A DNA stretch of 64,000 nt from Megalopta genalis (Eukaryota > Arthropoda > Insecta > Hymenoptera > Halictidae). The notes below the pieces were generated by a model. The model made no database searches, had not been told where the DNA came from, and saw only the letters and a list, made by a program, of their open reading frames with translations. Shown here one piece after another: positions 48,642 through 61,933 of this stretch (positions are counted from its first letter, which is position 1; the number at the start of each line of letters is the position of its first letter). Location of the stretch: the NCBI RefSeq assembly GCF_051020955.1, contig NW_027477073.1, forward strand, positions 37,959 to 101,958, in the 5' to 3' direction. The translations under genes and the position numbers were made by a program.

Positions 48642-51600
48642 GCTTCAAATCAATGCGATGTGGAAGGTTTAGCTTCAAATCCATGCGATACACAAGATTT
48701 AGCTTCAAATCAATGCGATGTAGTAGGTTCAGCTTCAAATCCATGCAACACATATGATTTAGCTTCAAATACTTGCGATATAAGTGATACAGCTGCAAAA
48801 GCTGTAGGAACATACGAGGTAGCTTCAATTCCATGCGAGACACATGATTTAGCTTCAAATCAATGCGATGTAGAAGGTTTAGCTTCAAATCCAAACGAAA
48901 CACATGTTTTAGCTTCAAATCAATTCGAAGGACAAGGCTTAGATTCAAATCAACGCGAAACAAATGATTTAGATTCAAACACTTGGGATATAATTGACAT
49001 AGCTTCAAATGCAGACGAATCAAACGAGTTAGATTCAAATCCATGCGATACACATGATGTAGCTTCAAATCCATGCGATGTAGAAGGTTTAGCTTCAAAT
49101 CCATGCGAAACACATGATTTAGCTGCAAATCAACTCGAAGTACAAGGCTCAGATTCAAATTCATGCGAAACACATGATTTAGCTGCAAATCAATGCGATG
49201 TAGAAGGTTTAGCTTCAAATCCATGCCAAACACATGATTTAGAATCAAATCCATGGGATGTAGAAGGTTTGGCTTCAAATCCATGCGAAACACACTATTT
49301 ATCTGCAAATCAGTGCGAAGTAGAAGGCTCGGGTTCATATCAAATACTTGTGAAAGACATGATTTAGCTTCAACTGCAAGCGAAACTCATGATTTAGCTT
49401 CAAATCAATGCGATGTAGAAGGTTTAGCTTCAAATCCATGCGAAACAAATGGATTAGCTACAATTACTTGTGATATACATTATTTAGCTACAACTCCAAG
49501 CGAAACTAACGAGTTAGCTTCAAATCCATGCGGTACACATGATTTAGCTTCAAATCAATGCGATGTGGATGGTTTAGCTTAAAATCCATGCGATACACAA
49601 GATTTAGCTTCAAATCAATGCGATGTAGTAGGTTCAGCTTCAAATCCATGCGACACATATGATTTAGCTTCAAATACTTGCGATATAAGTGATATAGCTT
49701 CAAAAGCTGTAGGAACAAACGAGGTAGCTTCAAATCCATGCGAAACACATGATTCAGCTGCAAATCAATACGATGTAGAAGGTTTAGCTTCAAATCCATG
49801 CGAAACACATGATTTAGCTGCAAATCAATGCGATGTAGATGGTATAGCTTCAAATCAACGCGAAACAAATGATTTAGATTCAAACACTTGGGATATAATT
49901 GACATAGCTTCAAATGCAGACGAATCAAATGAGTTAGCTTCAAAATCCATGCGATACACATGATGTAGCTTCAAATCCATGCGAAGTAGAAGGATTAGCT
50001 TCAAATCCATGCGGAACAAACGATTGAGCTTCAAACACTTCGGATATAGCTTCATCTGCATGCGAAACAAACGAGTTAGCTTCAAGTCCATGCGAAACAC
50101 ATGATTTAGCTGCAAATCAATGCGATGTAGAAGGTTTAGCTTCAAATCCATGCGAAACACATGATTTAGCTGCAAATCAACTCGAAGTACAAGGCTTAGA
50201 TTCAAATCCATGCGACACAAATGATTTAGCTTCAGATACTTGCGATATAAGTGATACAGCTTCAAATACAGGGGAAACAAACGAGTTAGATTCAAATCCA
50301 TGCAAAACACATGATTAAGCTTCAAATCAATGCGATGTAGAAGGCTTAGCTTCAAATCCATGCGAAACACATGATTTAGCTTCAAATCAACTCGAAGTAC
50401 AAGGCTCAGATTCAAATCCATGCGAAACACATGATCTAGCTGCAAATCAATGCGATGTAGAAGGTTTAGCTTCAAATCCATGCCAAACACATGATTTAGA
50501 ATCAAATCCATGGGATGTAGAAGGTTTGGCTTCAAATCCATGCGAAACACATTATTTATCTGCAAATCAGTGCGAAGTAGAAGGCTCGGGTTCAAATCAA
50601 TGCGATTCAAATGGTTCATCTTCAAATACTTGTGAAAGACATGATTTAGCTTCAACTGCAAGCGAAACTCATGATTTAGCTTCAAATCAATGCGATGTAG
50701 AAGGTTTAGCTTCAAATCCATGTGAAACAAATGGATTAGCTACAAGTACTTGTGATATACATTATTTAGCTACATCTCCACGCGAAACGAACGAGTTAGC
50801 TTCAAATCCATGCGAAACACATGATTTAGCTGCAAATCAATGTGATGTAGAAGGTTTAGCTTCAAATCCATGCGATACACAAGATTTAGCTTCAAATGAA
50901 TGCGATGTAGTAGGTTCAGCTTCAAATCCATGCGACACATATGATTTAGCTTCAAATACTTGCGATATAAGTGATATAGCTTCAAAAGCTGTCGGAACAA
51001 ATGAGGTAGCTTCAAATCCACGCGAAACAAATGATTTAGCTTCAAACACTTGGGGTATATGTGATATAGCTTCAAATGCTGACTAATCAAACGAGTTAGC
51101 TTAAAAATCCACGCGATACACATGATTTATCTTCAAACACTTGCGATATAAGTGATGTAGATTCAACTGCAGGCAAAGCGAACGAGTTAGCTTCAAATCC
51201 ATGTGAAACACATGATATAGCTGCTAATCAATGTGATGTAGAAGGTTTAGCTACAAATCCATGCGATACACAAGATTTAGCTTCAAATCAATACGATGTA
51301 GAAGGTTCAGCTTCAAATCCATGCGACACATATGATTTAGCTTCAAACACTTGCGATATAAGTGATATAGCTTCAAAAGTTGGAGGAACAAACGAAGTGG
51401 CTTCAATTCCATGCGAAACAAATGATTTAGCTTCAAATCAATGCGAAGTAGAAGGCGTAGCTTCAAATCCATGCGAAAGAAATGGCTTAGCTACAAATAC
51501 TTGTGATATACATTATTTAGCTACAACTGCATGCGAAACTAACGAGTTGGCTTCAAATCCATGCGAAACACTCGATTTATTTTCAAATCAATGCGATGTA

Positions 51601-51850
51601 GAAGGTTTGCTTCAAATCTATAAGAGGTAGATGGTTTAGCTTCAAATCAATGGAATATAGAAGGTTTAGCTTCAAATAAATGCGATGTAGAAGGTTTAGC
51701 TTCAAATCCATGCGATACACAAGATTTAGCTTCAAATCAATGCGATGTATTAGGTTCAGCTTCAAATCCATGCGACACATATGATTTAGCTTCAAATACT
51801 TGCGATATAAGTGATATAGCTTCAAAAGCTGTAGGAACAAACGAGGTAGC
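48642..51850. repeat. 3.2-kb segment, right copy (offset 4,707)
   Basis: This is the partner of 43,935-47,143, with the same 25-bp deletion near 49,334 and 9-bp deletion near 50,040. Its right part, from about 50,768, is itself the left end of the 4,228-bp tandem duplication. The 4,707 and 4,228 events therefore overlap. Confidence 0.92.
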
Positions 51851-54800
51851 TTAAATTCCATGCGAGACACATGATTTAGCTTCAAATCAATGCGATGTAG
51901 AAGGTTTAGCTTCATATCCAAGTGTAACACAAGATTTAGCTTCAAATATTTGCGATATAAGTGATATATCTTCGAATACAGGCGAAACGAACGAGTTAGC
52001 TTCAAATCCATGTGATACACAAGATTTAGCTTCAAATCAATACGATGTAGAAGGTTCAGCTTCAAATCCATGCGACACATATGATTTAGCTTCAAATACT
52101 TGCGATATAAGTGATATAGCTTCAAAAGTTGGAGGAACAAACGAGGTGGCTTCAATTCCATGCGAAACCAATGATTTAACTTCAAATCAATGCGAAGTAG
52201 AAGGCGTATCTTCAAAAACTTGCGATATTCGTGACATAGTTTCAAATGGAGTCGAAACGAACGAGTTAGCTTCAAATCCATGCGAGACACATGATTTAGC
52301 TTCTAATCAATGCGATGTAGAAGGTTTAGCTTCAAATCCACGCGAAACAAATGATTTAGCTTCAAACACTTGGGGTATAAGTGATATAGCTTCAAATGCA
52401 GACTAATCAAACGAGTTAGCTTAAAAATCCACGAGATAAACATGATTTATCTTCAAACACTTGCGATATAAGTGATGTAGATTCAACTGCAGGCAAAACG
52501 AACGAGTTAGCTTCAAATCCATGCGAAACACATGATATAGCTGCTAATCAATGTGATGTAGAAGGTTTAGCTTCAAATCCATGCGATACACAAGATTTAG
52601 CTTCAAATCAATGCGATGTAGAAGGTTCAGCTTCAAATCCATGCGACACATATGATTTAGCTTCAAATACTTGCGATATAAGTGATATAGCTTCAAAAGT
52701 TGGAGGAACAAACGAGGTGGCTTCAATTCCATGCGAAACAAATGATTTAGCTTCAAATCAATGCGAAGTAGAAGGCGTAGCTTCAAATCCATGCGAAAGA
52801 AATGGCTTTGCTACAAATACTTGTGATATACATTATTTAGCTACAACTGCATGCGAAACTAACGAGTTGGCTTCAAATCCATGCGAAACACTCGATTTAT
52901 TTTCAAATCAATGCGATGTAGAAGGTTTGCTTCAAATCTATAAGAGGTAGATGGTTTAGCTTCAAATCAATGGAATATAGAAGGTTTAGCTTCAAATAAA
53001 TGCGATGTAGAAGGTTTAGCTTCAAATCCATGCGATACACAAGATTTAGCTTCAAATCAATGCGATGTATTAGGTTCAGCTTCAAATCCATGCGACACAT
53101 ATGATTTAGCTTCAAATACTTGCGATATAAGTGATATAGCTTCAAAAGCTGTAGGAACAAACGAGGTAGCTTAAATTCCATGCGAGACACATGATTTAGC
53201 TTCAAATCAATGCGATGTAGAAGGTTTAGCTTCATATCCAAGTGTAACACAAGATTTAGCTTCAAATATTTGCGATATAAGTGATATATCTTCGAATACA
53301 GGCGAAACGAACGAGTTAGCTTCAAATCCATGCGAAACACATGAATCAGCTGCAAATCAATGCAATGTAGAAGGTTTAGCTTCAAATCCATGCGAAACAC
53401 ATGATTTAGATGCAAATCAATGCGATGTAGAAGGTTTATCTTCAAATCCATACGAAATACGTGATTTAGCTTCAAATCAATTCGAAGGGCAAGGCTTAGA
53501 TTCAAATCCATGCGAAACAAATGATTTAGCTTCAGATGAATGCGAAGTAGAAGGCTCAGCTTCATATCCATGCGGCACATATGATTTAGCTTTAAATACT
53601 TGCGATATAAGTGATATAGCTTCAAAAGCTGGAGGAACAAACGAGGAGGCTTCAATTCCATGCGAAACAAATGACTTAGCTTCAAATCAATGCGAAGTAG
53701 AAGGCGTAGCTTCAAATCCATGCGAAACAAATGGTTTAGCTACAAATACTTGTGATATAGATTATTTAGCTACAACTGCATGCGAAACTAACGAGTTAGC
53801 TTCAAGTCCATGCGAAACACATGATTTAGCTGCAAATCAATGCGATGTAGAAGGTTTAGCTTCAAATCCAAGCGAAACACATGATTTAGCTGCAAATCAA
53901 CTCGAAGTACAAGGCTTAGTTTCAAATCCATGCGACACAAATGATTTAGCTTCAGATACTTGCGATATAAGTGATACAGCTTCAAATGCAGGGGAAACAA
54001 ACGAGTTAGATTCAAATCCATGCAAAACACATGATTAAGCTTCAAATCAATGCGATGTAGAAGGCTTAGCTTCAAATCCATGCGAAACACACGATTTATT
54101 TTCAAATCAATGCGATGTAGAAGGTTTGCTTCAAATCTATAAGAGGTAGATGGTTTAGCTTCAAATCAATGGAATATAGAAGGTTTAGCTTCAAATAAAT
54201 GCGATGTAGAAGGTTTAGCTTCAAATCCATGCGATACACAAGATTTAGCTTCAAATCAATGCGATGTATTAGGTTCAGCTTCAAATCCATGCGACACATA
54301 TGATTTAGCTTCAAATACTTGCGATATAAGTGATATAGCTTCAAAAGCTGTAGGAACAAACGAGGTAGCTTCAATTCCATGCGAGACACATGATTTAGCT
54401 TCAAATCAATGCGATGTAGAAGGTTTAGCTTCATATCCAAGTGTAACACATGATTTAGCTTCAAATATTTGCGATATAAGTGATATAGCTTCGAATACAG
54501 GCGAAACGAACGAGTTAGCTTCAAATCCATGCGAAACACATGAATCAGCTGCAAATCAATGCATTGTAGAAGGTTTAGCTTCAAATCCATGCGAAACACA
54601 CGATTTATCTTCAAATCAATGCGATGTAGAAGGTTTGCTTAAAATCTATAACAGGTAGATGGTTTAGCTTCAAATCAATGGAATATAGAAGGTTTAGCTT
54701 CAAATAAATGCGATGTAGAAGGTTTAGCTTCAAATCCATGCGATACACAAGATTTAGCTTCAAATCAATGCGATGTATTAGGTTCAGCTTCAAATCCATG

Positions 54801-54995
54801 CGACACATATGATTTAGCTTCAAATACTTGCGATATAAGTGATATAGCTTCAAAAGCAGTAGGAACAAACGAGGTAGCTTCAATTCCATGCGAGACACAT
54901 GATTTAGCTTCAAATCAATGCGAAGTAGAAGGCGTAGCTTCAAATCCATGCGAAACAAATGGTTTAGCTACAAATACTTGTGATATAGGTTATTT
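50768..54995. repeat. 4,228-bp tandem duplication, left copy
   Basis: It is followed directly by its partner. It contains two 31-mers (51,101 and 52,420) and four 29-mers (51,606; 52,926; 54,126; 54,636), so 141 x 30 plus 2 minus 4 gives 4,228 exactly. One private change is at about 53,566 (CATATCC), where the partner has CAAATCC. Confidence 0.94.
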
Positions 54996-57900
54996 AGCTA
55001 CATCTCCACGCGAAACGAACGAGTTAGCTTCAAATCCATGCGAAACACATGATTTAGCTGCAAATCAATGTGATGTAGAAGGTTTAGCTTCAAATCCATG
55101 CGATACACAAGATTTAGCTTCAAATGAATGCGATGTAGTAGGTTCAGCTTCAAATCCATGCGACACATATGATTTAGCTTCAAATACTTGCGATATAAGT
55201 GATATAGCTTCAAAAGCTGTCGGAACAAATGAGGTAGCTTCAAATCCACGCGAAACAAATGATTTAGCTTCAAACACTTGGGGTATATGTGATATAGCTT
55301 CAAATGCTGACTAATCAAACGAGTTAGCTTAAAAATCCACGCGATACACATGATTTATCTTCAAACACTTGCGATATAAGTGATGTAGATTCAACTGCAG
55401 GCAAAGCGAACGAGTTAGCTTCAAATCCATGTGAAACACATGATATAGCTGCTAATCAATGTGATGTAGAAGGTTTAGCTACAAATCCATGCGATACACA
55501 AGATTTAGCTTCAAATCAATACGATGTAGAAGGTTCAGCTTCAAATCCATGCGACACATATGATTTAGCTTCAAACACTTGCGATATAAGTGATATAGCT
55601 TCAAAAGTTGGAGGAACAAACGAAGTGGCTTCAATTCCATGCGAAACAAATGATTTAGCTTCAAATCAATGCGAAGTAGAAGGCGTAGCTTCAAATCCAT
55701 GCGAAAGAAATGGCTTAGCTACAAATACTTGTGATATACATTATTTAGCTACAACTGCATGCGAAACTAACGAGTTGGCTTCAAATCCATGCGAAACACT
55801 CGATTTATTTTCAAATCAATGCGATGTAGAAGGTTTGCTTCAAATCTATAAGAGGTAGATGGTTTAGCTTCAAATCAATGGAATATAGAAGGTTTAGCTT
55901 CAAATAAATGCGATGTAGAAGGTTTAGCTTCAAATCCATGCGATACACAAGATTTAGCTTCAAATCAATGCGATGTATTAGGTTCAGCTTCAAATCCATG
56001 CGACACATATGATTTAGCTTCAAATACTTGCGATATAAGTGATATAGCTTCAAAAGCTGTAGGAACAAACGAGGTAGCTTAAATTCCATGCGAGACACAT
56101 GATTTAGCTTCAAATCAATGCGATGTAGAAGGTTTAGCTTCATATCCAAGTGTAACACAAGATTTAGCTTCAAATATTTGCGATATAAGTGATATATCTT
56201 CGAATACAGGCGAAACGAACGAGTTAGCTTCAAATCCATGTGATACACAAGATTTAGCTTCAAATCAATACGATGTAGAAGGTTCAGCTTCAAATCCATG
56301 CGACACATATGATTTAGCTTCAAATACTTGCGATATAAGTGATATAGCTTCAAAAGTTGGAGGAACAAACGAGGTGGCTTCAATTCCATGCGAAACCAAT
56401 GATTTAACTTCAAATCAATGCGAAGTAGAAGGCGTATCTTCAAAAACTTGCGATATTCGTGACATAGTTTCAAATGGAGTCGAAACGAACGAGTTAGCTT
56501 CAAATCCATGCGAGACACATGATTTAGCTTCTAATCAATGCGATGTAGAAGGTTTAGCTTCAAATCCACGCGAAACAAATGATTTAGCTTCAAACACTTG
56601 GGGTATAAGTGATATAGCTTCAAATGCAGACTAATCAAACGAGTTAGCTTAAAAATCCACGAGATAAACATGATTTATCTTCAAACACTTGCGATATAAG
56701 TGATGTAGATTCAACTGCAGGCAAAACGAACGAGTTAGCTTCAAATCCATGCGAAACACATGATATAGCTGCTAATCAATGTGATGTAGAAGGTTTAGCT
56801 TCAAATCCATGCGATACACAAGATTTAGCTTCAAATCAATGCGATGTAGAAGGTTCAGCTTCAAATCCATGCGACACATATGATTTAGCTTCAAATACTT
56901 GCGATATAAGTGATATAGCTTCAAAAGTTGGAGGAACAAACGAGGTGGCTTCAATTCCATGCGAAACAAATGATTTAGCTTCAAATCAATGCGAAGTAGA
57001 AGGCGTAGCTTCAAATCCATGCGAAAGAAATGGCTTTGCTACAAATACTTGTGATATACATTATTTAGCTACAACTGCATGCGAAACTAACGAGTTGGCT
57101 TCAAATCCATGCGAAACACTCGATTTATTTTCAAATCAATGCGATGTAGAAGGTTTGCTTCAAATCTATAAGAGGTAGATGGTTTAGCTTCAAATCAATG
57201 GAATATAGAAGGTTTAGCTTCAAATAAATGCGATGTAGAAGGTTTAGCTTCAAATCCATGCGATACACAAGATTTAGCTTCAAATCAATGCGATGTATTA
57301 GGTTCAGCTTCAAATCCATGCGACACATATGATTTAGCTTCAAATACTTGCGATATAAGTGATATAGCTTCAAAAGCTGTAGGAACAAACGAGGTAGCTT
57401 AAATTCCATGCGAGACACATGATTTAGCTTCAAATCAATGCGATGTAGAAGGTTTAGCTTCATATCCAAGTGTAACACAAGATTTAGCTTCAAATATTTG
57501 CGATATAAGTGATATATCTTCGAATACAGGCGAAACGAACGAGTTAGCTTCAAATCCATGCGAAACACATGAATCAGCTGCAAATCAATGCAATGTAGAA
57601 GGTTTAGCTTCAAATCCATGCGAAACACATGATTTAGATGCAAATCAATGCGATGTAGAAGGTTTATCTTCAAATCCATACGAAATACGTGATTTAGCTT
57701 CAAATCAATTCGAAGGGCAAGGCTTAGATTCAAATCCATGCGAAACAAATGATTTAGCTTCAGATGAATGCGAAGTAGAAGGCTCAGCTTCAAATCCATG
57801 CGGCACATATGATTTAGCTTTAAATACTTGCGATATAAGTGATATAGCTTCAAAAGCTGGAGGAACAAACGAGGAGGCTTCAATTCCATGCGAAACAAAT

Positions 57901-59223
57901 GACTTAGCTTCAAATCAATGCGAAGTAGAAGGCGTAGCTTCAAATCCATGCGAAACAAATGGTTTAGCTACAAATACTTGTGATATAGATTATTTAGCTA
58001 CAACTGCATGCGAAACTAACGAGTTAGCTTCAAGTCCATGCGAAACACATGATTTAGCTGCAAATCAATGCGATGTAGAAGGTTTAGCTTCAAATCCAAG
58101 CGAAACACATGATTTAGCTGCAAATCAACTCGAAGTACAAGGCTTAGTTTCAAATCCATGCGACACAAATGATTTAGCTTCAGATACTTGCGATATAAGT
58201 GATACAGCTTCAAATGCAGGGGAAACAAACGAGTTAGATTCAAATCCATGCAAAACACATGATTAAGCTTCAAATCAATGCGATGTAGAAGGCTTAGCTT
58301 CAATCCATGCGAAACACACGATTTATTTTCAAATCAATGCGATGTAGAAGGTTTGCTTCAAATCTATAAGAGGTAGATGGTTTAGCTTCAAATCAATGGA
58401 ATATAGAAGGTTTAGCTTCAAATAAATGCGATGTAGAAGGTTTAGCTTCAAATCCATGCGATACACAAGATTTAGCTTCAAATCAATGCGATGTATTAGG
58501 TTCAGCTTCAAATCCATGCGACACATATGATTTAGCTTCAAATACTTGCGATATAAGTGATATAGCTTCAAAAGCTGTAGGAACAAACGAGGTAGCTTCA
58601 ATTCCATGCGAGACACATGATTTAGCTTCAAATCAATGCGATGTAGAAGGTTTAGCTTCATATCCAAGTGTAACACATGATTTAGCTTCAAATATTTGCG
58701 ATATAAGTGATATAGCTTCGAATACAGGCGAAACGAACGAGTTAGCTTCAAATCCATGCGAAAACACATGAATCAGCTGCAAATCAATGCATTGTAGAAG
58801 GTTTAGCTTCAAATCCATGCGAAACACACGATTTATCTTCAAATCAATGCGATGTAGAAGGTTTGCTTAAAATCTATAACAGGTAGATGGTTTAGCTTCA
58901 AATCAATGGAATATAGAAGGTTTAGCTTCAAATAAATGCGATGTAGAAGGTTTAGCTTCAAATCCATGCGATACACAAGATTTAGCTTCAAATCAATGCG
59001 ATGTATTAGGTTCAGCTTCAAATCCATGCGACACATATGATTTAGCTTCAAATACTTGCGATATAAGTGATATAGCTTCAAAAGCAGTAGGAACAAACGA
59101 GGTAGCTTCAATTCCATGCGAGACACATGATTTAGCTTCAAATCAATGCGAAGTAGAAGGCGTAGCTTCAAATCCATGCGAACAAATGGTTTAGCTACAA
59201 ATACTTGTGATATAGGTTATTTA
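54996..59223. repeat. 4,228-bp tandem duplication, right copy
   Basis: It is near-identical to 50,768-54,995. Differences I see are the 53,566/57,794 substitution and three one-base homopolymer indels, near 58,303, 58,763 and 59,181. The novel junction lies in the 13-base stretch TTATTTAGCTACA at about 54,990-55,002. To the left it resembles the 59.2-kb flank and to the right the 50.77-kb flank, as unequal exchange predicts. Confidence 0.94.
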
Positions 59224-59865
59224 GCTACAACTGCATGCGAAACTAACGAGTTAGCTTCAAATCCATGCGATACACATGATTTAGCTTCAAATCAATGCGA
59301 TGTGGAAGGTTTAGCTTCAAATCCATGCGATACACAAGATTTAGCTTCAATCAATGCGATGTAGTAGGATCAGCTTCAAATCCATGCAACACATATGATT
59401 TAGCTTCAAATCCTTGCGATATAAGTGATATAGCTTCAAAAGCTGTAGGAACATACGAGGTAGCTTCAATTCCATGCGAGACACATGATTTAGCTTCAAA
59501 TCAATGCGATGTAGAAGGTTTAGCTTCAAATCCAAACGAAACACATGTTTTAGCTTCAAATCAATTCGAAGGACAAGGCTTAGATTCAAATCAACGCGAA
59601 ACAAATGATTTAGATTCAAACACTTGGGATATAATTGACATAGCTTCAAATGCAGACGAATCAAACGAGTTAGATTCAAATCCATGCGATACACATGATG
59701 TAGCTTCAAATCCATGCGATGTAGAAGGTTTAGCTTCAAATCCATGCGAAACACATGATTTAGCTGCAAATCAACTCGAAGTACAAGGCTCAGATTCAAA
59801 TTCATGCGAAACACATGATTTAGCTGCAAATCAATGCGATGTAGAAGGTTTAGCTTCAAATCCAT

Positions 59866-60900
59866 GCCAAACACATGATTTAGAATCAAATCCATGGGAT
59901 GTAGAAGGTTTGGCTTCAAATCCATGCGAAACACACTATTTATCTGCAAATCAGTGCGAAGTAGAAGGCTCGGGTTCAAATCAATGCGATTCAAATGGTT
60001 CATCTTCAAATACTTGTGAAAGACATGATTTAGCTTCAACTGCAAGCGAAACTCATGATTTAGCTTCAAATCAATGCGATGTAGAAGGTTTAGCTTCAAA
60101 TCCATGCGAAACAAATGGATTAGCTACAAGTACTTGTGATATACATTATTTAGCTACAACTCCAAGCGAAACGAACGAGTTAGCTTCAAATCCATGCGAA
60201 ACCCACGATTTAGCTTCAAATCAATGCGATGTAGAAGGTTTAGCTTCAAATCCAAGCGAAACACATGATTTAGCTTCAAATACTTGCGATATAAGTGATC
60301 TAGCTTCAAATACAGGCGATACGAACGAGTTAGCTTCAAATCCATGCGAAACACATGATTAAGCTTCAAATCAATGCGATGTAGATGATTTGCTTCAAAT
60401 CCATGCGATACACAAGACTTAGCTTCAAATCAATGCGATTTAGTAGGTTCAGCTTCAAATCCATGCGATGCACTAGATTTAGCTTCAAATCAATGCGATG
60501 AAGAAGGTTCTGCTTCAAATCCATGCGACACATATGATTTAGCTTCAAATACTTGCGATATAAGTGATATAGCTTCAAAAGCTGTAGGAGCAAATGAGGT
60601 AGCTTCAAATCCACGCGAAACAAATGATTTAGCTTCAAACACTTGGGGTATAAGTGATATAGCTTCAATGCTGACTAATCAAACGAGTTAGCTTAAAAAT
60701 CCACGCGATACACATGATTTATCTTCAAACACTTGCGATATAAGTGATGTAGATTCAACTGCAGGCAAAGCGAACGAGTTAGCTTCAAATCCATGTGAAA
60801 CACATGATATAGCTGCTAATCAATGTGATGTAGAAGGTTTAGCTACAAATCCATGCGATACACAAGATTTAGCTTCAAATCAATACGATGTAGAAGGTTC
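59866..60900. repeat. 1-kb segment, left copy (offset about 2,068-2,070)
   Basis: It matches 61,934-62,970. The offset is 2,068 until about 60,667, where this copy lacks one A (CTTCAATGCTGAC), and 2,070 after it once the 31-mer phase is counted. Other differences are GGAGCAAATG versus GGAACAAATG near 60,588 and CAAAGCG versus CAAAACG near 60,767. A 29-mer of the GATGATTTGCTTC type lies near 60,388. Confidence 0.87.
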
Positions 60901-61933
60901 AGCTTCAAATCCATGCGACACATATGATTTAGCTTCAAACACTTGCGATATAAGTGATATAGCTTCAAAAGTTGGAGGAACAAACGAAGTGGCTTCAATT
61001 CCATGCGAAACAAATGATTTAGCTTCAAATCAATGCGAAGTAGAAGGCGTAGCTTCAAATCCATGCGAAAGAAATGGCTTAGCTACAAATACTTGTGATA
61101 TACATTATTTAGCTACAAGTGCATGCGAAACTAACGAGTTGGCTTCAAATCCATGCGAAACACTCGATTTATTTTCAAATCAATGCGATGTAGAAGGTTT
61201 GCTTCAAATCTATAAGAGGTAGATGGTTTAGCTTCAAATCAATGGAATATAGAAGGTTTAGCTTCAAATAAATGCGATGTAGAAGGTTTAGCTTCAAATC
61301 CATGCGATACACAAGATTTAGCTTCAAATCAATGCGATGTATTAGGTTCAGCTTCAAATCCATGCGACACATATGATTTAGCTTCAAATACTTGCGATAT
61401 AAGTGATATAGCTTCAAAAGCTGTAGGAACAAACGAGGTAGCTTCAATTCCATGCGAGACACATGATTTAGCTTCAAATCAATGCGATGTAGAAGGTTTA
61501 GCTTCATATCCAAGTGTAACACATGATTTAGCTTCAAATATTTGCGATATAAGTGATATAGCTTCGAATACAGGCGAAACGAACGAGTTAGCTTCAAATC
61601 CATGCGAAACACATGAATCAGCTGCAAATCAATGCAATGTAAAAGGTTTAGCTTCAAATCCATGCGAAACACATGATTTAGCTGCAAATCAATGCGATGT
61701 AGAAGGTTTATCTTCAAATCCATACGAAACAAATGATTTAGCTTCAAATCAATTCGAAGGGCAAGGCTTAGATTCAAATCCATGCGAAACAAATGATTTA
61801 GCTTCAGATGAATGCGAAGTAGAAGGCTCAGCTTCAAATCCATGCGGCACATATGATTTAGCTTTAAATACTTGCGATATAAGTGACATAGTTTCAAATG
61901 GAGGCGAAACGAACGAGTTAGCTTCAAATCCAT

